A DNA stretch of 64,000 nucleotides, taken from NCBI RefSeq assembly GCF_000576635.1, contig NZ_AVFL01000013.1, positions 1 through 64,000 on the forward strand, in the 5' to 3' direction. Below are positions 52,426-62,415 of this stretch, one piece after another; position 1 is the first letter of the stretch; every line of letters begins with the position of its first letter. The position numbers and the translations under genes were made by a program. Below the pieces are notes generated by a model that ran no database searches, had not been told where the DNA came from, and was given only the letters and a program-made list of their open reading frames with translations. Source of the stretch: Skermanella stibiiresistens SB22. Its GTDB lineage: Bacteria; Pseudomonadota; Alphaproteobacteria; Azospirillales; Azospirillaceae.

Positions 52426-53727
52426 ATGTCCTCCCTTCCCCAAGCCTCCGCCAACACCTTCTTCGGCGCCTCGCTGGCCGACGGCGATCCCGAGCTGGCA
52501 TCCGCCATCGCGCGCGAACTGGCCCGCCAGCAGGATCAGATCGAACTGATCGCGTCGGAGAACATCGTCTCCTCGGCCGTGCTGGAGGCCCAGGGCTCCG
52601 TGCTGACCAACAAATACGCCGAGGGCTATCCGGGCCGCCGCTACTACGGCGGATGCGAGTTCGTCGACGTCGCCGAGCAGTTGGCGATCGACCGGGCCAA
52701 GGCGCTGTTCGGCTGTTCCTTCGCCAATGTGCAACCGCATTCCGGCGCGCAGGCCAACCAAGCCGTGTTCATGGCGCTGCTCCAGCCGGGCGACGCCATC
52801 CTCGGCATGTCGCTGGACGCCGGCGGCCACCTGACCCACGGCGCCGCCGCCAACCAGTCCGGCAAGTGGTTCAAGGCGATCCAGTACGGCGTCCGGCGCG
52901 ACACCGCTCTGATCGACTTCGACCAGGTCGAGGCGCTGGCGCGCGAGCACAAGCCGAAGCTGATCATCGCCGGCGGCTCGGCTTATCCCCGGACCATCGA
53001 CTTCGCCCGCTTCCGGAAGATCGCTGACGAGGTCGGCGCCTGGTTCATGGTCGACATGGCCCACTTCGCCGGCTTGGTGGCCGGTGGCGTCTATCCCTCG
53101 CCGCTGCCCCACGCCCATATCGTCACGACGACGACGCACAAGACGCTGCGCGGTCCGCGCGGCGGCATGATCCTGTCCAACGACGCCGATCTCGGCAAGA
53201 AGATCAACTCGGCCGTCTTCCCCGGCCTCCAGGGCGGGCCGCTGATGCATGTCATCGCCGCCAAGGCGGTGGCGTTCGGCGAGGCGCTGCGTCCCGAGTT
53301 CAAGACCTACGCCCAGGCGGTGGTGGACAACGCCCGCGCCTTGTCGGCGCGCCTGATCGAGGGCGGTGTCGACATCGTGTCCGGCGGCACCGACAGCCAC
53401 GTCGTCCTGGTCGACCTGCGGCCGAAGAACCTGACCGGCAAGGCGACGGAGGCGACGCTGGAGCACGCCGGCATGACCTGCAACAAGAACGGCGTGCCGT
53501 TCGATCCGCAGAAGCCGATGGTGACCTCGGGCGTCCGGCTCGGCACCCCGGCGGCGACCACCCGCGGCTTCGGCGTCGAGGAGTTCACCCAGGTCGGCGC
53601 TATGATCTCGGAGGTGCTCGACGGTCTGGCCGCCAGCAATTCCGGCGACAACACGGAGGTCGAGGCCCAGGTGCGCGAGCGCGTCCTGACCCTGTGCCGG
53701 CGCTTCCCGATTTATCCCAACCTGTGA
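52426..53727 (+). CDS. glyA: Serine hydroxymethyltransferase
   Basis: A 433-residue PLP enzyme that converts serine and tetrahydrofolate to glycine and methylene-THF. Conserved blocks: [68 protein letters not shown], the PLP-lysine block [14 protein letters not shown], and [17 protein letters not shown]. The start has AAGGA nine bases upstream. nrdR follows after 13 bases. Confidence 0.97.
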   Translation: MSSLPQASANTFFGASLADGDPELASAIARELARQQDQIELIASENIVSSAVLEAQGSVLTNKYAEGYPGRRYYGGCEFVDVAEQLAIDRAKALFGCSFANVQPHSGAQANQAVFMALLQPGDAILGMSLDAGGHLTHGAAANQSGKWFKAIQYGVRRDTALIDFDQVEALAREHKPKLIIAGGSAYPRTIDFARFRKIADEVGAWFMVDMAHFAGLVAGGVYPSPLPHAHIVTTTTHKTLRGPRGGMILSNDADLGKKINSAVFPGLQGGPLMHVIAAKAVAFGEALRPEFKTYAQAVVDNARALSARLIEGGVDIVSGGTDSHVVLVDLRPKNLTGKATEATLEHAGMTCNKNGVPFDPQKPMVTSGVRLGTPAATTRGFGVEEFTQVGAMISEVLDGLAASNSGDNTEVEAQVRERVLTLCRRFPIYPNL

Positions 53728-53740
53728 GGCCATGGCTTAA

Positions 53741-54199
53741 ATGCGCTGCCCGTTCTGCGGACACGACGATACCCAGGTAAAGGACAGCCGGCCGACCGAG
53801 GATAACTCGGCGATCCGTCGGCGCCGCTTTTGCCCCGGCTGCGGGGCGCGCTTCACCACCTTCGAGCGGGTGCAGCTGCGCGAACTGACGGTCGTGAAGA
53901 GCATGGGGCAGCGCGAACCGTTCGACCGCGACAAGCTGCTGCGCTCGATGCGCATCGCCTTGCGCAAGAGGCCGATCGATGCCGACCGCATCGATCGGCT
54001 GGTCAACAGCCTGGTCCGGCAATTGGAATCGTCCGGCGAGAGCGAGATCCCATCGAAGCAGATCGGCGAGATGGTGATGAACGCCCTGTTCAACCTGGAC
54101 CAGGTCGCCTATGTCCGGTATGCCTCGGTCTACAAGGACTTCCGCGAGGCGTCCGATTTCAATGAATTCGTCGGCGCGCTGAAGCCGGAAGTCCCCTGA
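53741..54199 (+). CDS. nrdR: Ribonucleotide reductase regulator NrdR
   Basis: A 152-residue repressor of ribonucleotide reductase genes. Zinc ribbon: [44 protein letters not shown], with two CxxC pairs. The ATP-cone follows ([31 protein letters not shown]) and reads ATP/dATP. The usual glyA-nrdR-rib order is present. Confidence 0.97.
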   Translation: MRCPFCGHDDTQVKDSRPTEDNSAIRRRRFCPGCGARFTTFERVQLRELTVVKSMGQREPFDRDKLLRSMRIALRKRPIDADRIDRLVNSLVRQLESSGESEIPSKQIGEMVMNALFNLDQVAYVRYASVYKDFREASDFNEFVGALKPEVP

Positions 54200-54244
54200 C
54201 CAGTTCGCTCCCGGCCAGTTCCGCCCCGGCTAGTTCCGCCTAGG
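54200..54244. repeat. Three 15-nt tandem repeats in the ribD leader
   Basis: CCAGTTCGCTCCCGG (54200-54214), CCAGTTCCGCCCCGG (54215-54229) and CTAGTTCCGCCTAGG (54230-54244) fill the whole gap between nrdR and ribD, ending seven bases before the ribD ATG. The period is the same as in the unrelated glyA leader repeats. Confidence 0.85.
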
Positions 54245-54251
54245 ACCTCCG

Positions 54252-55379
54252 ATGTCTTCAGCACCCTCCGCGCCAGCTTCATACTCCCCCGCCGACGCCG
54301 GTTTCATGCGCGCCGCCATCGCGCTGGCGCGGCGCGGCCTGGGCACGGTGGCGCCGAACCCGTCGGTCGGCTGCGTCATCACGCGCGACGGCGTGGTGGT
54401 GGGGCGCGGCTGGACCCAGCCGGGCGGGCGGCCCCATGGCGAAACCGAGGCCTTGCTGCGGGCCGGTGACGCCGCGCGGGGCGCCACCGTCTATGTCTCG
54501 CTGGAGCCGTGCAACCACTGGGGCAAGACGCCGCCCTGCACCGAGGCGCTGCTGGAGGCCGGCGTCGGCCGCGTCGTGGTGGCTTGCGAGGACCCCGACC
54601 CGCGCGTCTCCGGGTCCGGCATCCGCAGGCTGCGCGACGGCGGCGTCCAGGTCGATGTTGGCCTGTGCGCCGACGAGGCGGCGGAGCTGAACGAGGGCTT
54701 TTTCCATCGCATCCGGAATGGCCGCCCGCTGGTCACCCTGAAGCTCGCGACCTCGTTGGATGGCCGGATCGCGCTCCGCACCGGCGAGAGCCAGTGGATC
54801 ACCGGTCCGATCGCGCGCTCCTGGGGGCATGGCCTGCGCGCCCGCTACGACGCCATCATGATCGGCCTCAACACGGCGCTGGCCGACGATCCCGAACTGA
54901 CCTGCCGGCTGCCCGGCCTGGGCGGCCGCTCGCCGCTGCGCGTCGTGGTCGATAGCCGCCTGCGCCTGCCGCTGACCTCGAAACTGGTGCGCGGCGCCCG
55001 GACCACGCCGACGCTGGTCTTCGCGCTCCAGGGCGTCGATCCCATGCGGCTGCGAGCCTTCACCGATTGCGGGGTCGAGGTGGTGACCTTGGCGCCCGAC
55101 GCGTCGGGCGTGCTGGACGTGGCGGGGACCCTGAAGGCGTTGGCCGCGCGCGGCACCACCCGCTTGCTGGTCGAGGGCGGCGCCCGGCTCAGCGCGTCCT
55201 TGATGCAGCAGCGCCTGGTCGACCGGCTGGAGTGGTTCCGGGCGCCGCGCCTGATCGGCGGCGACGGCTTGCCCGGCATCGTGGGATTCGGCGTCGACCT
55301 GCTGGAGGACACCGCCGACTTCGTCCGCGTCGGGGTCCGCCGCGCCGGCGAGGACGTCATGGAGAGTTATCGGCGCTGA
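54252..55379 (+). CDS. ribD: Bifunctional riboflavin pyrimidine deaminase/reductase
   Basis: A 375-residue enzyme for the second and third steps of riboflavin synthesis. The N-terminal deaminase has zinc motifs PHGETEAL and EPCNHWGKTPPC. The C-terminal reductase spans about residues 155-370 (LATSLDGRIALRTGESQWITGPIARSWGHGLRARYDAIMIGLNTALADDPELTCR...TTRLLVEGGARLSASLMQQ). Length is normal. It is separated from the remaining rib genes by an antisense acyltransferase gene. Confidence 0.96.
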   Translation: MSSAPSAPASYSPADAGFMRAAIALARRGLGTVAPNPSVGCVITRDGVVVGRGWTQPGGRPHGETEALLRAGDAARGATVYVSLEPCNHWGKTPPCTEALLEAGVGRVVVACEDPDPRVSGSGIRRLRDGGVQVDVGLCADEAAELNEGFFHRIRNGRPLVTLKLATSLDGRIALRTGESQWITGPIARSWGHGLRARYDAIMIGLNTALADDPELTCRLPGLGGRSPLRVVVDSRLRLPLTSKLVRGARTTPTLVFALQGVDPMRLRAFTDCGVEVVTLAPDASGVLDVAGTLKALAARGTTRLLVEGGARLSASLMQQRLVDRLEWFRAPRLIGGDGLPGIVGFGVDLLEDTADFVRVGVRRAGEDVMESYRR

Positions 55380-55404
55380 CGGGCGGCGCTAGCGGGCGGG
55401 CGGT

Positions 55405-56400
55405 TCAAGCCGCTCCCAGCAGGGCGGTGCGGGTCCAGGGATTGTACGACGCCAGCCTTTGCAGGATGATCGGTCCGACGCAGCCACCCGCCGTCGCCAG
55501 CAGGAAGATCTGCCAATCCTCGGCGCCGACCCGCATCAACACGATCCGGACAGCCGCCTGGAAGAACATGTGGTGCAGGAAAATGGCGTAGGAGTAGTGA
55601 CCGAGGTGGCGCAACGGCGATACGCGCGGCATCAGCTGGATCAGCACCAGGGCCGCCGCCGATCCCGTCAGCAGGCCCACCGCGTCGGTCCGCTCGATCT
55701 CGCCGGGGATCAGGTCCCACAGGGTCGCCTGATGGATCAGCGTTCCGACCACCACCACGGCGAGCGCGCCCAGCCGTGCCGCCCCGCTGGTCAGGCTGTC
55801 GTGGAACCGGGTGAAGGCGACGCCGAGCAGGAAATAGGGCAGCAGATAAGCCGCTTGGCTGACCGCGAACAGATCGACGGATTTGTGCAGCGTGTTTGCG
55901 AATGTCAGGTTGAGGACCACCGCCACCGCCGATAGCGCGATGAAAGGCCGCGGCCGGGAGATCAGGCCATGGGCGTCCAGCAGGCCGACCCCGAAAAAGA
56001 TCAGCAGCAGCGCCTGCAGGTACCAGTAATGCTGGTAGGGCAGGATCGGGATGGTCAGGAACTCGTACCAGTCGGGCGACGCCGTGGTCCCCGGCGTGAT
56101 CGCCTGGAGGATGAAGAAGGCGGGCGCCACCGTCAGCAAGGGGATGCCAAGGCGGCGCAGCTTCTTGCCATAGAAGTCCGGCAGCCGCTCCCGCCGGGCC
56201 GGGCGCATGGCGTAGACCAGCCCCGAGAGGAAGGTGAACAGCGGCATCCTGACGAAGGTCCAACTCTCGACCCCGTAGCGGAACCAGCTGTCGTCCTCGA
56301 CCCTCATGGCGACGCCCGGATCATGCCCGACGACATGGAGGGAGACCAGCAGCAGGCAGGCGAAGCCTCTTAATTCATCAATGTTGAAGCGATCGCGCAT
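55405..56400 (-). CDS. Acyltransferase 3 family membrane protein
   Basis: A 331-residue multipass protein of the acyltransferase 3 family: N-terminal MRDRFNIDELRGFACLLLVSLHVVGHDPG (catalytic-type His in SLHVVGH), then RMPLFTFLSGLVYAMRPAR and about ten helices. It would acylate envelope or exported polysaccharide, perhaps the cellulose made by the bcs genes, though that link is only inferred. It is antisense between ribD and ribE, 25 bases past the ribD stop. The sequence just upstream of it (56401-56560) is AT-rich and likely holds its promoter. Confidence 0.88.
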   Translation of the reverse strand: MRDRFNIDELRGFACLLLVSLHVVGHDPGVAMRVEDDSWFRYGVESWTFVRMPLFTFLSGLVYAMRPARRERLPDFYGKKLRRLGIPLLTVAPAFFILQAITPGTTASPDWYEFLTIPILPYQHYWYLQALLLIFFGVGLLDAHGLISRPRPFIALSAVAVVLNLTFANTLHKSVDLFAVSQAAYLLPYFLLGVAFTRFHDSLTSGAARLGALAVVVVGTLIHQATLWDLIPGEIERTDAVGLLTGSAAALVLIQLMPRVSPLRHLGHYSYAIFLHHMFFQAAVRIVLMRVGAEDWQIFLLATAGGCVGPIILQRLASYNPWTRTALLGAA

Positions 56401-56718
56401 GGATTAATCTCTCGGTGAATATTCGTCGGCGTTTTATGGAAACGTTTCAAGGCTTATGATAGGGGCGATGGTGAAGGAGGTAACGCGATATTCGGGTGAC
56501 ACTCCGGAGAACGGGGTGTGACTTAAAATTCATTTGAAATGCTGCATATGCTAATATGCCGGTCCCTGGAGAGGATTGGACCTCGCGCGCGTCTCCCGGT
56601 GGCGCATGCCACACCCGTCATCATCCCGGATTGACTGGGACCTTGGCGGATGCCATGGATCCCTCCGCGGCTTACCGTTACGTGGCCGGCATCCGTCGAA
56701 GCTGCTAGGGTCGTGCCC
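56401..56718. other. Intergenic region before ribE, no riboswitch seen
   Basis: AT-rich near 56401-56570 (promoter region of the minus-strand acyltransferase). A GGTGGC-gcat-GCCAC hairpin lies near 56597-56612, followed by a stretch (56615-56690) with CATCATCCCGGATTGACTGGG and CCATGGATCC words like degenerate dispersed repeats. The FMN-riboswitch core (AGGGT...GAAGCCCGCGAGC) is not seen by eye. Confidence 0.4.
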
Positions 56719-57306
56719 ATGTTCACTGGAATCATCATAGACGTGGGTCGCGTCGCCGCCGTGGAGCGGCGGGGCGATACCCTGTTCACCATCGAGACGG
56801 CCTTCGACATGGGCACCGTCGACATGGGCGCCTCGATCGCGTGCGACGGCTGCTGCCTGACCGTGATCGACAAGGCCCCCGGCCGTTTCACCATCTCCGC
56901 CTCGGGCGAGACCCTGTCCAAGACGACGCTGGGAACCTGGCGGGAGGGGACGGAGATCAACCTGGAGCGGGCCTTGCGCGTCGGCGACGAGCTGGGCGGC
57001 CACATCGTCTCCGGCCATGTCGATGGTGTCGCCCAAATCGTCTCGGTGGCGCCGGAAGGCGATAGCTGGCGGTACGTCTTCGAGGTTCCCGCCGAACTCG
57101 CCCGGTTCATCGCGCCCAAGGGCTCGGTGGCGCTGGGCGGCGTGTCGCTGACCGTCAACGAGGTTGACGGCAGGCGGTTCGGCGTCAACATCATTCCGCA
57201 TACGAGAAGCCACACCACCTTCCGGACGCTGACCCCAGGCGATGGCGTCAATTTCGAGGTGGATATGCTGGCGCGCTATGTCGCGCGCCTGACGGAGAGC
57301 CTGTGA
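56719..57306 (+). CDS. ribE: Riboflavin synthase, alpha subunit
   Basis: A 195-residue trimeric enzyme that dismutates two lumazines to riboflavin. Its two similar lumazine-binding halves begin MFTGIIIDVGRV and GGHIVSGHVDGVAQIV, with C/SLT motifs in CCLTVIDKA and VSLTVNEVDG. ATG 56719 is the family start; an upstream Met (56650) adds non-family residues. The stop overlaps the next gene's GTG by four bases. Confidence 0.96.
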   Translation: MFTGIIIDVGRVAAVERRGDTLFTIETAFDMGTVDMGASIACDGCCLTVIDKAPGRFTISASGETLSKTTLGTWREGTEINLERALRVGDELGGHIVSGHVDGVAQIVSVAPEGDSWRYVFEVPAELARFIAPKGSVALGGVSLTVNEVDGRRFGVNIIPHTRSHTTFRTLTPGDGVNFEVDMLARYVARLTESL

Positions 57307-58508
57307 CCATGCGGACAGTGAATAAAACCGACCTCGTCGCCGGCCTGCGCGCACCGCATGATTCCGATTACCTGTCGACCACCGAGGAGATCCTCGAGGA
57401 GGCCCGGCAGGGCCGCATGTTCATCCTGATCGACGACGAGGATCGGGAGAACGAGGGCGATCTGGTCATCCCGGCCCAGATGGCGACCCCGGAGGCGATC
57501 AACTTCATGGCGCGCTTCGGCCGCGGCCTGATCTGCCTCGCCATGACCGGCGAGCGGATCGAGAAGCTGCGCCTGCCGCTGATGACCCAGCAGAACGCGT
57601 CACGCCACAAGACGGCCTTCACCGTCTCGATCGAGGCGCGCGAGGGTGTCACCACCGGCATCTCCGCCGCCGACCGGGCGCGGACCATCCAGGTCGCGAT
57701 CGACCCGGAGATGAACGCCGACGACATCGCGACCCCCGGCCACGTCTTCCCGCTGATGGCGCGCGACGGCGGCGTGCTGGTCCGGGCCGGCCACACCGAG
57801 GCGGCGGTCGATGTCGCCCGCATGGTCGGGCTCAACCCGTCCGGCGTGATCTGCGAGATCATGAACGACGACGGCACCATGGCGCGGCTGCCGGATCTGG
57901 TCAAATTCGCACAGTTCCACGGGCTCAAGATCGGCACCATCGCCGACCTGATCGCCCATCGCCGCCGGACCGAGACGATCATCGAGCGGACGCTGGAGAC
58001 CGTGCTGGACAGCCACTACGGCGGCCAGTTCCGCATGATGGTCTACGTCAACAAGGTCGAGTACGCCGAGCACATCGCCTTGGTCAAAGGCGACATCTCC
58101 ACGGCGGAGCCGGTGCTGGTGCGGATGCACGCGCTCAACGTCCTGGACGACGTCCTGCACGACCGCTCCGGCGGCAGGGGCGGCGAGCTCCACGCGGCCA
58201 TGAAGGCGATCGGCGACGCCGGCCGGGGCATCGTGGTGCTGATCCGCGAGCCGCAGCCGACCAGCCTGTCCAGCAGGGTCAAGGCCCAGCTGGAAGGGGC
58301 TCCGGATTCCTCCGGCGAGCTGCGTGATTACGGCGTCGGCGCCCAGATCCTGTTCGACCTGGGTGTTCGGGAGATGATACTCCTGTCGAACCACAAGAAG
58401 ACGATCATCGGCCTCGACGGCTACGGTCTCGCCGTGGTCGGCCAGCAGGCCATTCCCCTGACCGGCCCCGCGCCGGGTTCAGACCCCACAAAGTCCGGAG
58501 CCGACTGA
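57303..58508 (+). CDS. ribB: 3,4-dihydroxy-2-butanone-4-phosphate synthase fused to a degenerate GTP cyclohydrolase II domain (RibBX-like)
   Basis: A 401-residue fusion. The N-terminal RibB half is complete: DDEDRENEGDLVIPAQ, the ribulose-phosphate loop QQNASRHKTAFTVSIEA and RAGHTEAAVDVARMVG. The C-terminal RibA-like half has lost the zinc cysteines: where GTP cyclohydrolase II reads HSECLTGD...SLRCDCG, this has RMHALNVLDDVLHDRSGGRGGEL, and the loop with catalytic residues is replaced by VLIREPQPTSLSSRV. It should therefore not make the pyrimidine intermediate. Similar RibBX proteins are known in alphaproteobacteria. GTG 57303 or ATG 57309 can be the start. Confidence 0.94.
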   Translation: MTMRTVNKTDLVAGLRAPHDSDYLSTTEEILEEARQGRMFILIDDEDRENEGDLVIPAQMATPEAINFMARFGRGLICLAMTGERIEKLRLPLMTQQNASRHKTAFTVSIEAREGVTTGISAADRARTIQVAIDPEMNADDIATPGHVFPLMARDGGVLVRAGHTEAAVDVARMVGLNPSGVICEIMNDDGTMARLPDLVKFAQFHGLKIGTIADLIAHRRRTETIIERTLETVLDSHYGGQFRMMVYVNKVEYAEHIALVKGDISTAEPVLVRMHALNVLDDVLHDRSGGRGGELHAAMKAIGDAGRGIVVLIREPQPTSLSSRVKAQLEGAPDSSGELRDYGVGAQILFDLGVREMILLSNHKKTIIGLDGYGLAVVGQQAIPLTGPAPGSDPTKSGAD

Positions 58509-58511
58509 GGC

Positions 58512-59033
58512 ATGTCCGCCATTCCCGATTCGGTGAGCCCCGATTCCGTCGCCCAGATCATGGGCCCCCACGTCCTGATCGTCGAAGCCCGCTTCTACGA
58601 GGACATCGCCGACGAGCTGGTGCGCGGCGCCATCCTGGCGCTGGAGGAGGCTGGCGCCACCTATGACCGCATCGCGGTTCCCGGCGCCTTCGAGATCCCG
58701 GCGGCGATCAACTTCGCGATCCAGGCCAGCGGTCACGCCGGTCACGCCAACGACGAGGCCGCCGTCCCCCGTTACGACGGCTACGTGGCGCTCGGCTGCG
58801 TCATCCGGGGCGAGACGACCCACTACGACTATGTCTGCGTCGAGAGCGCCAGAGGGTTGCAGGATCTGGCCTTGCGCCACAACGCCGCCATCGGCTACGG
58901 CATCCTGACGGTCGAGAACGACGATCAGGCCTGGGCGCGCGCCAAGGTGGACCAGAAGAACAAGGGCGGAGCGGTCGCTTCCGCGTGCCTTGACATGATC
59001 CGGCTCAAGCGCCACTTCGGCCTGACGACCTGA
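58512..59033 (+). CDS. ribH: 6,7-dimethyl-8-ribityllumazine synthase
   Basis: A 173-residue lumazine synthase that condenses the RibB and RibD products. Family motifs: IVEARFYEDIADELVRGAILALEEAG, the substrate loop VPGAFEIPAAI, GCVIRGETTHYDYVCVE with the catalytic His, and GILTVENDDQAWARAK. It has a short insertion around SGHAGHANDEAAVPR. Three bases separate it from the ribB fusion gene. Confidence 0.96.
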   Translation: MSAIPDSVSPDSVAQIMGPHVLIVEARFYEDIADELVRGAILALEEAGATYDRIAVPGAFEIPAAINFAIQASGHAGHANDEAAVPRYDGYVALGCVIRGETTHYDYVCVESARGLQDLALRHNAAIGYGILTVENDDQAWARAKVDQKNKGGAVASACLDMIRLKRHFGLTT

Positions 59034-59078
59034 CGGCAACATCCCGACACACAAGACAGACACGGTTCCAAAACCACC

Positions 59079-59690
59079 ATGGCACAGTCCGATGACGCGC
59101 GTGACGGCGCTCCGACCAAACGCGGCCCCTCCACGGGAGCGGGCCCAGGGTCGGGGTCCGGGACGAAATCCGGCGCACGCCGCGGCGGCAGCGGCGGCGG
59201 TTCGGCCAAGGCGCGCCGCAAGGCGGCCCGGCTGGCGGCGGTCCAGGCGCTCTATCAAGTCGAGCTGAGCGGCACCAACACCGAATCCGTGCTTGGCGAG
59301 TTCATCCAGCACCGGCTGGGCCACGAGGTCGATGGCGACACCTATGTCGCCGCCGACCCGCAGCTGTTCTCCGACATCCTGCGCGGCGCCAGCGCCCGCC
59401 GGGCCGAACTGGACGAGTTGCTGGGCAATTGCCTGGACGCGCAATGGCCACTGGACCGGCTGGAACTGCTGGTCCGCGCGACCTTGCGCGCTGGCGCCTT
59501 CGAGCTTCTGGTCCACGTCGATACCCATCCCCGCATCATCATCAGCGAGTATGTCGACGTGTCGCACGCCTTCTACGCCGGGCGCGAGCCGGCGATGGTC
59601 AATGGGGTGCTCGACAAGCTGGCCCGCGCGATCCGCGCCGAGGACCTCGCGACGCCGGACCCCTCCCGTGCTCCCTCCGGCTCCCGGTAA
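59079..59690 (+). CDS. nusB: Transcription antitermination factor NusB
   Basis: A 203-residue RNA-binding protein for rRNA antitermination. Its core ARRKAARLAAVQALYQVELSGTN...IISEYVDVSHAFYAGREPAMVNGVLDKLAR is standard. The first ~40 residues are a Gly/Ser/Lys-rich tail, longer than in most homologues. Its end overlaps the thiL start by 23 bases. Confidence 0.95.
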   Translation: MAQSDDARDGAPTKRGPSTGAGPGSGSGTKSGARRGGSGGGSAKARRKAARLAAVQALYQVELSGTNTESVLGEFIQHRLGHEVDGDTYVAADPQLFSDILRGASARRAELDELLGNCLDAQWPLDRLELLVRATLRAGAFELLVHVDTHPRIIISEYVDVSHAFYAGREPAMVNGVLDKLARAIRAEDLATPDPSRAPSGSR

Positions 59691-60690
59691 ATCCACTTCG
59701 GCGGCGGCTCCCTCCGCGGGGGAGTTCGGCCGGATCGACCGCTACCTGAAACCCCTGGCGGCCGGATTTTCGGGCGCGCTTGGGTTGACCGACGACGCCG
59801 CGGTGTTCGGCATTCCTGCCGGTCATGAACTGGTGGTGACGACCGACGCGCTGGTGGCCGGCGTCCATTTCCTGCCCGACGATCCGCCAGCCGACATCGC
59901 GGCCAAGATGCTGCGGGTCAACCTGTCCGATCTCGCCGCCATGGCGGCCGAGCCGCTGGCTTATTCCCTGGTCACCAGCCTGCCGCGCGACATCGGCGAC
60001 GACTGGCTGGCCGCCTTCGCCACCGGCTTGGCCGAGGACCAGCGGGCCTACGGCATCCACCTGCTGGGAGGCGACAGCGTCTCCACCCCTGGCCCGATCA
60101 CGCTGTCGGTGACGGCGATGGGGCTGGTGCCGACCGGCAGGGCCTTGCGGCGCGGCGGGGCGGGGCCCGGTGATCTGGTGTTCGTCAGCGGCACCATCGG
60201 CGACGCGGCGCTCGGGCTGCGCGTCCTCCAAGGCACGCTGACGGCGGAGGACCCCGATCCGCTGATCGATCGCTATCGCCGCCCGCGGCCCCGCTTGGCG
60301 CTGGTGCCGGTGCTGCGCCGGTTCGCCACGGCTGGCCTGGACGTGTCCGACGGCCTTGTCGCCGATCTGGCGCATTTGTGCGATGTCTCGGGCCGGGCGG
60401 CTGTCATCGATGCCAGCCAGGTGCCGTTGTCCGCGTCGGCCCGAGCGGTGGTGGGCAAGGACCCGCGCCTGCTGTCCACCGTGCTGACCGGCGGCGATGA
60501 CTACGAAATCGTCTTCACGATCCGCCCCACCGACCGCGACGCCCTGCTCGCGACCGGCGCCGAGGTGACCGCGATCGGCCGGCTGGAGCCCGACGGCGTT
60601 CCCGGAACCGTCACGGTCCTGGACGCGTCCGGGGCTCCCCTGAAGCTGGAAGCGGCGGGCTGGACCCACTTCCAGGCGGGTCCGGCGTAG
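59668..60690 (+). CDS. thiL: Thiamine-monophosphate kinase
   Basis: A 340-residue ATP-dependent kinase that makes thiamine diphosphate. Motifs: EFGRIDRYLKPL, LTDDAAVF, TDALVAGVHFLPDDPPADIAAKMLRVNLSDLAAMAAEP, the Mg-binding GGDSVSTPGPITLSVTAMG, VSDGLVADLAHL and TGGDDYEIVFT. The open frame extends further upstream inside nusB; GTG 59668 is the last start before the family's beginning and was chosen for that reason. It is convergent with truA. Confidence 0.94.
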   Translation: MLPPAPGKSTSAAAPSAGEFGRIDRYLKPLAAGFSGALGLTDDAAVFGIPAGHELVVTTDALVAGVHFLPDDPPADIAAKMLRVNLSDLAAMAAEPLAYSLVTSLPRDIGDDWLAAFATGLAEDQRAYGIHLLGGDSVSTPGPITLSVTAMGLVPTGRALRRGGAGPGDLVFVSGTIGDAALGLRVLQGTLTAEDPDPLIDRYRRPRPRLALVPVLRRFATAGLDVSDGLVADLAHLCDVSGRAAVIDASQVPLSASARAVVGKDPRLLSTVLTGGDDYEIVFTIRPTDRDALLATGAEVTAIGRLEPDGVPGTVTVLDASGAPLKLEAAGWTHFQAGPA

Positions 60691-60736
60691 ACACGGGGGC
60701 GTGACGCCGCATTGGACCCATCCCACCCACCGGTCC

Positions 60737-61474
60737 TCAATACACCACATCCGTGAAGTACAAGCCGTCTGGAGGAGCGGTCGGGCCGCCTTGGGAGCGG
60801 TCGCGGGCCGCTAGGGCTTCGCGGACGCGGTCGATCGACCAGCGGCCTTCGCCGACCTGGGTCAAGGTGCCGGTGATGTTGCGGATCTGGTGGTGCAGGA
60901 AGGAGCGGGCGCGGGCGGTAATGCGGATCTCGTCGGCGGACCGGGTGACGGTCAGGACATCCAGCGTCTTCACCGGCGATTTCGCCTGGCACATGCTGGC
61001 GCGGAAGGTCGTGAAGTCGTGGCGACCCAGCAGCACCTTGGCGGCCTCGTGCATCGCCTCGGCGTCCAGGTGCCGCCCGATTTGCCAAGCGCGGCCATCG
61101 TCCAGCGCCAACGGCGCCCTGCGGTTGATGATGCGATAGACATAGCCGCGCTCCTTGGCGGAGGTGCGGGCATGGAAGTCCTCGGACACCTCCTCGGCGT
61201 GGAGGACGGAGATCGCAACTCGGTGCAGGTGATAGTTGAGGCCGTCGCGGATGGCGCGCTCGGTCAGTCGCTTCCCCAGGTCGAAGTGGGCTACTTGGCC
61301 AAGCGCGTGGACGCCAGCGTCGGTCCGGCCGGAACCGTGGACGCGGACTGTCTCATGCGCCAGCTTCTCGACCGCCTCCTCCAGCGCCTGCTGGATCGAG
61401 GGGCCATTGTCCTGCCGTTGCCAGCCGACGAAATTCCGGCCGTCATACTCGACGATCAATTTCCAGCGAGTCAT
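60737..61474 (-). CDS. truA: tRNA pseudouridine synthase A (positions 38-40)
   Basis: A 245-residue pseudouridine synthase. The catalytic Asp is in [18 protein letters not shown]; other motifs are [48 protein letters not shown] and [23 protein letters not shown]. The start overlaps the fmt stop by four bases. Confidence 0.96.
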   Translation of the reverse strand: MTRWKLIVEYDGRNFVGWQRQDNGPSIQQALEEAVEKLAHETVRVHGSGRTDAGVHALGQVAHFDLGKRLTERAIRDGLNYHLHRVAISVLHAEEVSEDFHARTSAKERGYVYRIINRRAPLALDDGRAWQIGRHLDAEAMHEAAKVLLGRHDFTTFRASMCQAKSPVKTLDVLTVTRSADEIRITARARSFLHHQIRNITGTLTQVGEGRWSIDRVREALAARDRSQGGPTAPPDGLYFTDVVY

Positions 61475-62406
61475 GGCGCCGTCAGCGAGGTCCCAACTGG
61501 AAGTTGGAAGCCGCGCAGGAAGGCGGCGCCGTCGACCGGTGCCTTGCCGGGGCGCTGCACCCGTGTCAGCCGGACGGCTCCCTCCGCGCAGGCGACCGTC
61601 AGCTTGTCATCCAGCAGGGTTCCGGGCGACGCGCCAGCGGCGTTGGCGACCAACTCCGCCCCAAGCACCTTGATGCGCTCGGTCCCCAGGTCGAACCAGA
61701 CGCCCGGCCATGGGTTCAGCGCCCGGACTTGGCGCTCGGTCTCGGCGGCGGGGCGGGTCCAGTCAAGCCTACCGTCCTCGCGGGTGAGCTTGGCGGCATA
61801 GGTGACGCCGTCTTCCGGCTGGGGCGTCGCGGTCAGGCTTCCGTCCGCGACACCGGCGAGCGCCGGGACGATCAACTCGGCGCCCAAACCGGCCAAAGCG
61901 TCGTGCAACTCGCTGGCAGTGGTTCGTTCCGTGATCGGAACGGTTCCCTTGAGCAGCATCGGCCCGGTGTCGAGCCCGGCATCCATTCGCATGATGGTGA
62001 CGCCCGTTTCACTATCGCCCGCCAGGATGGCGCGGTGGATCGGGGCGGCGCCCCGCCAGCGGGGCAGGAGCGAGGCGTGGATGTTCAGGCAGCCCAAGCG
62101 CGGCGCGTCGAGGATCGCCTGTGGCAGGATCAGCCCATAGGCAGCGACGACGGCGCAATCCAGTCCGAGCGCCGCGAACTCGGCCTGGGCCTCGGCGTTC
62201 CGCAGCGACTTGGGTGTGCGCACCAGAATGCCCTGGTCCTCGGCCAGCGTGTGGACGGGGGAGCGCTGGACCTGATGACCGCGCCCAGCGGGCCGGGGCG
62301 GCTGGCTATAGACGCAGGCGATGTCGTGCCCGGCGTCGATCAGCGCGCGCAAGCCGACCGCCGCGAAGTCGGGCGTGCCCATGAAGGCGAGGCGGAGACG
62401 GGTCAT
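61471..62406 (-). CDS. fmt: Methionyl-tRNA formyltransferase
   Basis: A 311-residue enzyme formylating initiator tRNA. Motifs: [43 protein letters not shown], the catalytic region [45 protein letters not shown], and the C-terminal OB-like domain starting about residue 205. Together with def and truA it forms a common alphaproteobacterial cluster, here with a methyltransferase gene between def and fmt. Confidence 0.96.
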   Translation of the reverse strand: MTRLRLAFMGTPDFAAVGLRALIDAGHDIACVYSQPPRPAGRGHQVQRSPVHTLAEDQGILVRTPKSLRNAEAQAEFAALGLDCAVVAAYGLILPQAILDAPRLGCLNIHASLLPRWRGAAPIHRAILAGDSETGVTIMRMDAGLDTGPMLLKGTVPITERTTASELHDALAGLGAELIVPALAGVADGSLTATPQPEDGVTYAAKLTREDGRLDWTRPAAETERQVRALNPWPGVWFDLGTERIKVLGAELVANAAGASPGTLLDDKLTVACAEGAVRLTRVQRPGKAPVDGAAFLRGFQLPVGTSLTAP

Positions 62407-62415
62407 GCCTGATCC

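Noticed and set aside
56401-56718. FMN riboswitch upstream of ribE
   Set aside because: None of the conserved RFN blocks was found by eye.
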